Positions 52,935-60,758 of a stretch of DNA of 64,000 nt are shown here, one piece after another (position 1 is the first letter of the stretch; the number at the start of each line of letters is the position of its first letter). Below the pieces are notes generated by a model. The model searched no databases. It was not told the DNA's origin and was given only the letters and a program-made list of their open reading frames with translations. Location: contig JAUNOC010000001.1 in assembly GCA_030531205.1 (NCBI GenBank), forward strand, positions 62,001-126,000. Direction: 5' to 3'. Source of the DNA: Phascolarctobacterium sp. GTDB lineage: Bacteria > Bacillota > Negativicutes > Acidaminococcales > Acidaminococcaceae. The translations under genes were made by a program, and so were the position numbers.

Positions 52935-53291
52935 TCATTTCTTTTTCAATTTCTTCAACGCATCTTCCAATTTGCCCTTAACCTCTGCCATATCTTTTTC
53001 TGATACATTGTCTTTTACCACTTCTTTAATGTCATTCAGTTGTTTCTCAATCTTCTTTACTGTTTCCGCTGTATTGCCATTGGCTTCTTTAATCTTTTCC
53101 ACCACTTCTTTTTGCAACTTCTGTGCTTCCGCTTTTACCTTGTTCAATTTTTCGGTTACTTTTGCTTTGGTTTCCTGTACTGTTTGTGTACTTCCACTGT
53201 TTGTCGGAGCAGAACCTCCACCATTAGAACCGCCGCACCCTGTAACCGCCATAGCCATAACCACCAAGCCAATTCCCAATTCTTTTTTCAT
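52935..53291 (-). CDS. Small lipoprotein with a long helical tail
   Basis: 118 residues. Signal with lipobox VTGC (lipid Cys at 19), a Gly/Ser/Asn linker, then residues about 45-118 as one long amphipathic, Lys/Glu-rich helix with heptad-like spacing, probably a coiled coil. Not a named family. No other gene in its transcript. It is the only gene between the two parS sites. Confidence 0.65.
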   Translation of the reverse strand: MKKELGIGLVVMAMAVTGCGGSNGGGSAPTNSGSTQTVQETKAKVTEKLNKVKAEAQKLQKEVVEKIKEANGNTAETVKKIEKQLNDIKEVVKDNVSEKDMAEVKGKLEDALKKLKKK

Positions 53292-53329
53292 TTTAATTTG
53301 CCTCCTATTTTTATATTATTTTATTTGAA

Positions 53330-53345
53330 TGTTTCACGTGAAACA
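53330..53345. other. parS: parS centromere site 2
   Basis: Second perfect TGTTTCACGTGAAACA, 425 bp from site 1 and immediately next to the ybaK stop. Confidence 0.93.
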
Positions 53346-53816
53346 TTACATACTTTTGCAGACATCAATCCACGCCGTAAAGTTTTGAGCAAACTTTTCC
53401 AACTCGTCTAATTTTAATTCAATGGCAGAATTTGAAGAGCCGCAAGCGGGGAAAACCGTCTCAAATCTTTTCAAGGAACTGTCCAAATAAACTTTTACGC
53501 CATCATTAACACCAAAGGGACAAACTCCACCGATACTATGACCAATCATATTATCCACCTGTTCCGGGGTGAGCATTTTCGCTTTAGTGGCGAATTGTTG
53601 TTTGAATTTTTGGTTATCCACCTTCATATCCCCTGCAGTTACAATCATAATTGCAGCATCATCCACCAAAAAGGTCAAAGATTTGGCAATGCGGCATGGT
53701 TCTGTGCCTGCTGCCTTCGCAGCCAATTCAACCGTGGCACTGGACTGGGGAAATTCCAAAATTCTGCCGTCCGCACCAAACTTTTTCAAATACTCTCTTG
53801 CTTTTTCAATAGCCAT
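53346..53816 (-). CDS. ybaK: YbaK/aminoacyl-tRNA deacylase family protein
   Basis: 156 residues. A single YbaK/ProX domain: SSATVELAAKAAGTEPCRIAKSLTF and GGVCPFGVNDGVKVYLD. Members hydrolyse mischarged Cys- or Ala-tRNA-Pro. The GxxxP loop is intact. Monocistronic. Confidence 0.87.
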   Translation of the reverse strand: MAIEKAREYLKKFGADGRILEFPQSSATVELAAKAAGTEPCRIAKSLTFLVDDAAIMIVTAGDMKVDNQKFKQQFATKAKMLTPEQVDNMIGHSIGGVCPFGVNDGVKVYLDSSLKRFETVFPACGSSNSAIELKLDELEKFAQNFTAWIDVCKSM

Positions 53817-53844
53817 AATAAATTACCTCTCCTTTTATCGGTTT

Positions 53845-54515
53845 TTATATTATAATCGTAGGAAAATATTACCATGTTTTCCCTCTTCTTGAAGAGGGTG
53901 GCTACCCACAGGAACACAGGGGCAGACGGGTGTTTTTGTTTATGCGGAGCATTCATATTCTGCTCGTCACTTCTCTGTCAATCGTCAGGCATACACCCTC
54001 TAAATTGTGATTTATGTCCCAATTGGTAAATCTAATCACTTTCAATCCCATTCGTTCAAGATATTTTTTCCGCTCTTCATCACGAAGCATCACATCCGAT
54101 TCATAATGTTGAGCCCCATCTATTTCTATTACTAATTTCGCCTTATGACAATAAAAATCCACAATGTATTCGCCAAGTGGCTTTTGTCTTGTAAAGGTTA
54201 CTTTGTATTTACGCAAATATATATACCAAAGTTTCCCTTCTTCTTTGGTTTGCTCTCTTCGCAAGCGTTGGGAATTTTCTTTGTTATGTTGTTCATAGAG
54301 AATTTTTACATATTCAGTTGGTCTGCCTGCTTCATTTCTGATTTCTATATTCATCGTTTTTTTGAACACTTCGTGTAGACAAAAACACCCACCGTTCTTC
54401 TATGTTCCTAAAAACGGTCCCCCCCCCCTTCAAGAAGAGGGAAACCTTCTCACTACGCCACCTTCCCCTGCTATAATCACAGGAACATTTCACCATAATT
54501 TCGCATTACGTATTA
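53845..54515. mobile_element. DUF559 endonuclease element, copy 2
   Basis: Same plan as copy 1: mirrored CCCTCTTC hairpins, CTACCC-ACAGGAACACAG-GGGCAG left module, CACCC...GTTCTTCTATGTTCC...CGGTCCCC right module, and core repeats (AATCGTAGGAAAATATTACC near 53853; AATCACAGGAACATTTCACC near 54475). About 70 bp on the 3' side of the gene is nearly identical to copy 1. Confidence 0.72.
53953..54354 (-). CDS. DUF559 (VSR/restriction-like endonuclease fold) protein, copy 2
   Basis: 133 residues in the same frame as copy 1 with the nuclease core PLGEYIVDFYCHKAKLVIEIDG intact. No clear AGGA site precedes the ATG in this copy because the upstream bases have changed, so it may be less expressed. Changes are concentrated in the middle (residues about 95-110) and in the N-terminal helix, while the nuclease core is conserved, which suggests selection for function. 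Confidence 0.8.
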   Translation of the reverse strand: MNIEIRNEAGRPTEYVKILYEQHNKENSQRLRREQTKEEGKLWYIYLRKYKVTFTRQKPLGEYIVDFYCHKAKLVIEIDGAQHYESDVMLRDEERKKYLERMGLKVIRFTNWDINHNLEGVCLTIDREVTSRI

Positions 54516-54521
54516 TTTGTA

Positions 54522-55079
54522 CTATCTCCTATGATGGTGATGATGTGGTGGTCCATAATGATGGTGATGATGCCACGGCCAGCCCCAAATATCAATCACT
54601 ACCGGCGGTGTAGGCGGATAATATGTACCATGCACAATAACCTCTTTAGGTCTTTCCACCTTCATTACCCAAAGCCGGAAAACTTCCCTGCCGTCAATAT
54701 ATTTTCCGCCTTCTTTGCCCGTCATTATCCTGTAACCATTAAAATTATAATCCCGTCCGGAATAATAACTGAACCGGGATGCTAATTTTTTATAAATCTT
54801 TTTATCATTGGTGTAAATGTAGGTCATCTGATCCTCATCCATGTTCAAAGCAATCTGTTTTGCCAAGGACGGAATTTTTTCCGTATCCACATAGGCAGTT
54901 ACATCCTCGCTCTCCGCCTCCCGTACATACACCGTTTTTGTAGCCGCCTCCGTCAGTTGCGCTTTCATTTCTGTTGCCGTAATCTCGGCATTCGGCTCCA
55001 ACTCAGCATCTGTCCACTCCGCCCAACAAGGCACAGCTAACAGCAATGCCCCAAAAACTAATGCCAAAATTTTTTTCAT
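54522..55079 (-). CDS. Exported protein with a histidine-rich C-terminus
   Basis: 185 residues from the ATG at 55079 (the frame opens earlier at 55115). Signal peptide 1-20 ending CWA. The middle is an alpha/beta region without a known motif. The last 30 residues contain Pro/Trp/Gly and two runs of five His, the second followed by RR. The His runs would bind Ni, Zn or Cu and could form a periplasmic or cell-wall metal store. Not recognised. Confidence 0.62.
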   Translation of the reverse strand: MKKILALVFGALLLAVPCWAEWTDAELEPNAEITATEMKAQLTEAATKTVYVREAESEDVTAYVDTEKIPSLAKQIALNMDEDQMTYIYTNDKKIYKKLASRFSYYSGRDYNFNGYRIMTGKEGGKYIDGREVFRLWVMKVERPKEVIVHGTYYPPTPPVVIDIWGWPWHHHHHYGPPHHHHHRR

Positions 55080-55169
55080 ACCTAATACCACCTTTCCACA
55101 GCAAAGTATTAACAAAAACTCTTTGCCGTAAAAGGAATTTTACATAAAATTTATGACGAAACTATGACA

Positions 55170-55440
55170 AACTAATCAGTAATGAATAATTATGGACAAT
55201 TTTCGCTTTGCAAAAATTCCCTATTATACAATCATCGGAACATCCTACCATATTTGGTCTATGCTCTTTGACATTTATCTTCAAATTAAAGTATCAACCT
55301 AATTGCTCACCCCACCACCAGCCACCGAAAAACTATCGCTGGTCCCCCGCCCCTTTATGGGCGGACGAGGGTTTGCACTATGCTAACTTACCTGATGCCT
55401 GATGCCTGAAACCTGATACCTGACACCTGAACAAACAATT
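55170..55440. repeat. Intergenic repeats between the His-rich gene and the transporters
   Basis: A short palindromic copy (GAATAATTATGGACAATTTT...CAAAAATT, core AATCATCGGAACATCCTACC near 55220) and a right-type module (CACCAGCCACCG...GGTCCCCC plus GCCCC/GGGCG hairpin near 55345-55365). Repeated CTGATGCCTGATGCC/CTGATACC words follow near 55393-55430. Confidence 0.65.
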
Positions 55441-55459
55441 TCCCGGGAAATTAAATTCT

Positions 55460-57043
55460 TTATTCTTTCTTCTTAACCATTCCCAAATCATCTGCCGCTA
55501 AGATCAGGGTGTTCAAACTGCTGGTAACATTTACGCCCGTAAGTGTCATATCTATAATAACATCCACAGCAATATAAATTGCCAAACAATATTCCGGCAA
55601 CAATGCTTGTGCCATTAAAATTGCCATTACAGAAATAGCACCACCAGGAATATGGGGGGCTGCAATAGCAATAATATAACAAGCCAAAGCAATAACAATT
55701 AATCTCGGAACAGGGATGGCTATGCCGCAAACCTCACTAAATCCCATAAGAATTCCCAAAAAACCAATTACAGTCCCTGTGTTAACCAAAATTTGAGAAA
55801 TAGGCAAACTAAAATTCAAAAGTTTTTTGTCCACCCCTAAACTGGTACATAATTTATCTAATAATGGAATACATGCAGCAGAACTGGATGTAGAAACCGC
55901 CAATAGTGTGAGAGGTATCGCTAATTTAAAATAATTTTTTATGCCAAACTTAAAACGCCATCCCGTATAAAGTGTTTCCAAGACAATATAGCAAATTCCT
56001 GCCAATACAAATACTAATAAGGGTTTCCATACCTTCAGAACATAAACAAGATTCCCGCTCAAAATAACATTTGTAAAAGAAAGATACACAATGAAAGGAA
56101 TACTTTTACAAAAATAAGTAACCGCTGTCATAAAAACAGTACTAAGCTCATTAACAAAAGCAATAACACCTTTTGCCTGTTGGTCTAAAATCAAAAGAAT
56201 AATACCTGTTGTTACTGCCAAAAAGATAATTTGCAAAGTATTACCATCAACAAATGGCTGAAGCAGACTGCCAGGCACAATACCCACTAACATTTGAAAA
56301 ATAGTTTTTAGTACGGACAAGTCCATACCGCCGCCAAACTCTACAACTCCAAATGCTACCGTGTAAATTACCACACCAAATATTAGTGCAACAAAATTGC
56401 GTTTTAAAATAGCACCAAGAACCCGCATACCCATATTGCTCAAAGTAGCAATATTACCTACATTGCAAATACCACTAAGCACACCAAAGAAAATCATAAA
56501 GGTAGCCAGCCCCCCCAGCAAACTCAACATCATTTTGAATAATGGCTGGATAATTTCTGTGGCAACTATTTTAGCAATATCTGTCCCAGCTAAATTTATA
56601 GCATAACCTGTAAGAAACGCCAGCAAAATACTGATCGCAATTTTACCTACACCGCCAATGTTGACCATAGGTAATTTGATATCGACTATATTATTACCGG
56701 CACGATATTTGTATGTAGTAGCCAACCCAACATTTGTCATAACGCTATTAAAATAATTCATAGCTTCATTGGCCAACGCATCATCCCCATTATTCTCTAG
56801 TGGGTTAATTTGTTGCCCCTCAAATGACAAACATACATAGGGTCTAAAAAAACGTTTGCCTGTTTCCAACACTACTTCTGTATTGGCAGGTGCTTTTTCC
56901 AACCAAGCCAAAAGTAATGTTTCCACAGTCAAACGCCCTTTAATAATCCCCATGGAAGAAATTTTAAGTTTTTTCATATATGACGCTATTTCATCAGAAA
57001 TAGCGTCAATATTTTCAGATGATAAAAGATATGTTTTTTTCAT
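55460..57043 (-). CDS. GHKL-like domain fused to an SLC1/DAACS transporter, paralog 1
   Basis: 527 residues. Residues 1-126 are a soluble domain that aligns with the GHKL domains of the two neighbour proteins: Glu41 (ETLLL) at the N-box position, SFEGQQINPL (73-82) against DSGKPFDP, and YKYRAGNNIVDI (111-122) against YKYEHGQNIVTV. The N-box Asn and the glycine-rich lid are lost, so ATP binding is doubtful. Residues about 130-520 are a DAACS glutamate-transporter-like domain with SSS near 386-388, PGGAISVM and DMTLTGVNVT (498-507). Compared with GltPh, the acidic-side-chain Arg is Leu501 and the Na+-site Asn/Asp residues are Val420, Thr422 and Ser509. Starts 4 bp after paralog 2. Confidence 0.72.
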   Translation of the reverse strand: MKKTYLLSSENIDAISDEIASYMKKLKISSMGIIKGRLTVETLLLAWLEKAPANTEVVLETGKRFFRPYVCLSFEGQQINPLENNGDDALANEAMNYFNSVMTNVGLATTYKYRAGNNIVDIKLPMVNIGGVGKIAISILLAFLTGYAINLAGTDIAKIVATEIIQPLFKMMLSLLGGLATFMIFFGVLSGICNVGNIATLSNMGMRVLGAILKRNFVALIFGVVIYTVAFGVVEFGGGMDLSVLKTIFQMLVGIVPGSLLQPFVDGNTLQIIFLAVTTGIILLILDQQAKGVIAFVNELSTVFMTAVTYFCKSIPFIVYLSFTNVILSGNLVYVLKVWKPLLVFVLAGICYIVLETLYTGWRFKFGIKNYFKLAIPLTLLAVSTSSSAACIPLLDKLCTSLGVDKKLLNFSLPISQILVNTGTVIGFLGILMGFSEVCGIAIPVPRLIVIALACYIIAIAAPHIPGGAISVMAILMAQALLPEYCLAIYIAVDVIIDMTLTGVNVTSSLNTLILAADDLGMVKKKE

Positions 57044-57047
57044 AGCA

Positions 57048-58631
57048 TCAGTTCTTTTTAGATATCATATTGAGTGCTGAAGCCGCACACACTAAATTAT
57101 TAACATTGCTGGCAATATTCACGCTTGTAAGTAACATATCCAAAAGAACATTGACAGCAATATAAATTGCCAGACAATATTCCGGCAACAGTGCCTGTGA
57201 CATCAAGATTGCCATTACAGAAATAGAACCGCCAGGAATTGGTGGTGCTGCAATAGAAATGATAAAATAAGTCACACCGCTGACAATTAATTTAGGAATG
57301 GAAATAGATACTCCACAAATTTCACTAAAGCCCATGATAACACCGGCAAAAGCAATTACCGTCCCTGTATTAGTCAAAATTTGGCAAATTGGTAAACCGA
57401 AATTCAAAAACTTTTTATCCAATCCCAAACCATTACAAGTTTTATCCAACAATGGAATACAAGCAGGAGCACTGCCCGTGGACAATGCTAAAATCGTAGC
57501 CGGCATAACATTTTTGAAATGAGCAGCAATGCCAAATCCTGATTTCCAACCTGTATACGCAGTATCTAAACCAATATAGATAACTGCAATAATGGCAATT
57601 ACCAGTAGCGGTTTCCACACCTTGATAACATAGCCCAAATTACCGCTCAACAACACGTTAGTAAAAGAAAGATAAACAATAACTGGTATGGTCGCACAAA
57701 AATAACTGATTGCCGTCATAAACAATGTATTGCATTCATTTACAAAAGCAATGACCCCTTTTACTTGTTGGTCCAAAATCAAAAGAATTATTCCAGCCAT
57801 TACTGCCAAAAAAATAATTTGTAAGGTGTTGCCTTCTATAAATGGTTTTACCAAACTTCCAGGTACCATACCAATAAACATTCGGAAAACCGTCTTTAGT
57901 ACTGATAAATCTACACCTCCGCCAAGTTCCACCACCCCAAAAGCGACAGCAGAAACCACCATGCCTAATACAAGTGCTATTAAATTACGCCCTAAAACCA
58001 AATTGAGAACCTTCAGTCCCATATTACTCAAAGTGGCAATATCACCCATGTTACAGACGCCACTAAGCACGCTGAAGAAAATCATAAAGGTAGCAATACC
58101 ACCTAATAAGTTAAGCATCATATCAAACAGGGGAGAGACAACTTCTGTAGAAACCACTTTTGAAAAATCTGCCCCGGCAAACCCCAAAAGATAACTGGTA
58201 ACAAATGCAAGCAGTACGCCAATTAAAATTTTACCCATACTGCCAATATTTACCATAGGCAATTTAATATCAATTATATTACTGCCGCTACGAAACTTAT
58301 AGGTGGTAGATAACCCCACATTGGTCATAACGCTATTGAAATAATTTAAAGCATCATTAGCCAAAGCATCATCAACACTGCTTTCTAACGGGTCAATCTT
58401 TTCTCCGTCAAATGACAATTGCACATAAGGACGGAAAAACCGTTTGCCCATACTCAAAGTAACTTCCGTATTGGCAGGCGCTTTTTCCAACCACGCCAAC
58501 AATAAGGTTTCGGCAGTTAGGCGTCCCCTAATAATTCCCATTTGGGGAATTTTTAATTGTTCCATGTAAGATGCTATTTCTTCAGAAATAACATCTATAT
58601 TTTCCGCTGTAAGTAAAAATTTTTTATTCAT
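57048..58631 (-). CDS. GHKL-like domain fused to an SLC1/DAACS transporter, paralog 2
   Basis: 527 residues, same plan and the same length as paralog 1, clearly from a tandem duplication. N-domain landmarks: ETLLLAWLEKAPANTEV (41-57), SFDGEKIDPL (73-82) and YKFRSGSNIIDI (111-122). The transporter part has STGSAPACIPLL at the hairpin-1 site, Thr420/Thr422 in the NMDGT position, and DMLLTSVNIA with Asn509 in place of the Na+ Asp. The start overlaps the STAS gene stop by 8 bp, so its synthesis is tied to the STAS protein. Substrate unknown; loss of the Arg points away from glutamate/aspartate. Confidence 0.72.
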   Translation of the reverse strand: MNKKFLLTAENIDVISEEIASYMEQLKIPQMGIIRGRLTAETLLLAWLEKAPANTEVTLSMGKRFFRPYVQLSFDGEKIDPLESSVDDALANDALNYFNSVMTNVGLSTTYKFRSGSNIIDIKLPMVNIGSMGKILIGVLLAFVTSYLLGFAGADFSKVVSTEVVSPLFDMMLNLLGGIATFMIFFSVLSGVCNMGDIATLSNMGLKVLNLVLGRNLIALVLGMVVSAVAFGVVELGGGVDLSVLKTVFRMFIGMVPGSLVKPFIEGNTLQIIFLAVMAGIILLILDQQVKGVIAFVNECNTLFMTAISYFCATIPVIVYLSFTNVLLSGNLGYVIKVWKPLLVIAIIAVIYIGLDTAYTGWKSGFGIAAHFKNVMPATILALSTGSAPACIPLLDKTCNGLGLDKKFLNFGLPICQILTNTGTVIAFAGVIMGFSEICGVSISIPKLIVSGVTYFIISIAAPPIPGGSISVMAILMSQALLPEYCLAIYIAVNVLLDMLLTSVNIASNVNNLVCAASALNMISKKN

Positions 58632-58941
58632 TCTTATCCTTCTTTATCTCAAAGAAAGAGTCAAAACCGCTGGTAGCCAAAACATCTACCACAAAATCGG
58701 TCAATGCACACAAATTAACATTAATGCCTGCAGATTTAGCAGTTTTAGCAATAATTAAAAGGGCCCTTAAACCCGCACTGGAAATATATTCCAGTTGGGA
58801 ACAGTCCAAAATCAAACGTTTTGGCTTGTCATTCATCACATCCGTGATAAGCTTTTGAAATTCCGGTGCAGTGGTGGTATCCACCCTGCCCTTTACTTCC
58901 GCAATCGTGCGGTCATTTTCTTTAGTCACAACTACATTCAT
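58624..58941 (-). CDS. STAS-domain anti-anti-sigma-type protein
   Basis: 105 residues, a single STAS domain. RLILDCSQLEYISSAGLRALLI contains the Ser54-Ser55 that is the phosphorylated site in SpoIIAA/RsbV-type antagonists. Normally phosphorylated by an RsbW-like kinase and reset by a SpoIIE/RsbU phosphatase, both of which are encoded here. No sigma factor gene is near. It lies 26 bp after the phosphatase gene and overlaps transporter 2. Confidence 0.87.
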   Translation of the reverse strand: MNVVVTKENDRTIAEVKGRVDTTTAPEFQKLITDVMNDKPKRLILDCSQLEYISSAGLRALLIIAKTAKSAGINVNLCALTDFVVDVLATSGFDSFFEIKKDKNE

Positions 58942-58967
58942 AATTCTTCCTCCTTACAAATTTTGTT

Positions 58968-60203
58968 TTATATTTTTTTGGTCACGGTCACAATATTTTG
59001 ACCATGCTCATATTTATAACTTAATGAATCTACCGTTCTCTTAATCATAACAATTCCCAACCCTTTTAAATCATCCGCTGTTAATTTATCTGCAGAAACT
59101 TCTTTAACAAATTTAGTTGGGTCAAAGGGTTTGCCACTATCCACCACACGAATGGAAACTACATCATCTGCTACATTCAACCCGATACTTGCTTTGCCAC
59201 CTGCTTTGCCATAAGCATACTTAATGATATTAGTAAACAACTCTTCAACAACCATGGCCATACGCATTTGCATATTTAAGGGCACGCCACGCTTGTTAAG
59301 TTGTTCTTCCACAAACAGCAGCACGGGCCGTAATTCATCATTTGTCGCCTGAAAATATCTCTCACAAAATTCTTCAGCAGATGCCTTTTCCTTATAATCA
59401 AGAACAACCATAGTAATATCATCAAACTGCTCTGCGCTGCCTACAAAAGCATCTATATCCGCTTTGGCACCATATAAAATTTTAGTCAAATCATGCTCTT
59501 CTTTACAAGTGTTCAAGTAATCTCTTATCCTGTCCTCTCCGTAAAGTTCTTTATTGGCATTAGTTGCCTCCGTAACACCATCCGTATAAAGAAACAACTT
59601 GGAGCCAGGTTCCATAGTAACTGCATTCTGGACATAGTTTACGTTATCAAACCCGGCCAAAACAAAGCATGGCTTACACTGCAAATATTCATACTGTCCG
59701 TTCCATTGTTTCAGCAACGGCGGATTATGCCCGGCATTGGCATAAGTCAAGGTTCCGGTTTCTAAACTTAAAACTGCCATCCAAACCGTAACAAACAAAT
59801 CTGCACTATTTCCATGACACAAATCACGATTAGTTTTGGAAAGTACATCCGCCGGCGAAAATCCCATCCGGGCGTAAGTTCTGATAAGCGTTTTGGCTAT
59901 TGCCATAAATAACGCTGCTGCAACACCCTTGCCTGATACATCGGCAATCACCATTACCAAATGTTTTTCATCAGTCAAAAAATAATCGTAAAAATCCCCG
60001 CCAACCTCTTTGGCCGGAGTCATTGTGGCAAATATATTAAAATCATGATGTTTGGGAAAAGCAGGAAAACGACGGGGCAACATATTTGCCTGAATATCCC
60101 TTGCTATAGAAAGTTCTGTTCCCAAACGCTGACGGTCTCCTGTGGAATCCGCCATCTTCTCAACGATTTTAGATGCTACTGCCTCTTTTTGCTTTAAATC
60201 CAT
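58968..60203 (-). CDS. SpoIIE/RsbU-type PP2C phosphatase fused to an RsbW-like GHKL domain
   Basis: 411 residues. Residues 30-275 form the PP2C-type phosphatase: Asp70 (KEVGGDFYDYF), Asp88 (VIADVSGKG), Asp208 (FLYTDGVTE) and FDDITM (260-265) are the metal Asp residues. Residues about 285-411 form a GHKL kinase domain with the N-box Asn325 (EELFTNIIKYAYG), D355 in DSGKPFDP and the GLGI motif. So both opposing activities are on one chain, which could act on the STAS protein. First gene of the operon; a divergent RsbW-like gene lies 114 bp away. Confidence 0.85.
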   Translation of the reverse strand: MDLKQKEAVASKIVEKMADSTGDRQRLGTELSIARDIQANMLPRRFPAFPKHHDFNIFATMTPAKEVGGDFYDYFLTDEKHLVMVIADVSGKGVAAALFMAIAKTLIRTYARMGFSPADVLSKTNRDLCHGNSADLFVTVWMAVLSLETGTLTYANAGHNPPLLKQWNGQYEYLQCKPCFVLAGFDNVNYVQNAVTMEPGSKLFLYTDGVTEATNANKELYGEDRIRDYLNTCKEEHDLTKILYGAKADIDAFVGSAEQFDDITMVVLDYKEKASAEEFCERYFQATNDELRPVLLFVEEQLNKRGVPLNMQMRMAMVVEELFTNIIKYAYGKAGGKASIGLNVADDVVSIRVVDSGKPFDPTKFVKEVSADKLTADDLKGLGIVMIKRTVDSLSYKYEHGQNIVTVTKKI

Positions 60204-60317
60204 TCTTAAAAAACACCTTCTTATAACAGAATAGTTAGAGTAATTATACTATTTTTTTTTATTAAATGCTATACTTTTTTTCAAATTTTTGTTACTATAT
60301 ATAGAAAGGAGGCTAAA

Positions 60318-60722
60318 ATGAAACTTGAAAAAAACTTTCCTGCCACTGATGCTGCATACCCGAAAGTAGCAGAATGGCTAGAAAATGAACTTAACAAAAT
60401 AAATTGCCCCCTCAAGATTATTATGCAAATAAGCATGTGTCTTGAAGAGGCCTTTATTAACATTGCCCACTATGCCTATGGAGAAAAAACGGGTGATATG
60501 ACCTTAGGTCTTGAACAAGAGAACGACATCGTAACTCTCCATCTCAAAGATAAAGGTAAACCATTTGATCCCCTAGCAAAACAAGACCCGGATGTTTCCA
60601 TGAAAATGGAAGACCGCAAAATCGGCGGGCTTGGTATTTATCTGATCAAGCAAATGATGGATGAAGTAAAATATGAACGGATTAACGAAGAAAATGTTTT
60701 AACCTTCTCCAAGAAAATATAA
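60318..60722 (+). CDS. Stand-alone RsbW-like GHKL serine kinase
   Basis: 134 residues of a complete RsbW/SpoIIAB-type domain: CLEEAFINIAHYAYG with Asn48, KDKGKPFDPL (77-86) and GGLGIYLIKQMMDEVKYE (103-120). GAAAGGAGG precedes the ATG. Anti-sigma kinases of this type bind either a sigma factor or a STAS protein. With the STAS gene and phosphatase transcribed from the opposite strand, it completes a partner-switching set. Confidence 0.86.
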   Translation: MKLEKNFPATDAAYPKVAEWLENELNKINCPLKIIMQISMCLEEAFINIAHYAYGEKTGDMTLGLEQENDIVTLHLKDKGKPFDPLAKQDPDVSMKMEDRKIGGLGIYLIKQMMDEVKYERINEENVLTFSKKI

Positions 60723-60755
60723 AAATAACCCCATGCATCGCATGGGGTTATTTTT
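60721..60755. terminator. Bidirectional intrinsic terminator
   Basis: 16-bp stem (AAAAATAACCCCATGC and complement) with an ATC loop, between the RsbW-like gene and the convergent cstA stop. Confidence 0.88.
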
Positions 60756-60758
60756 ATA

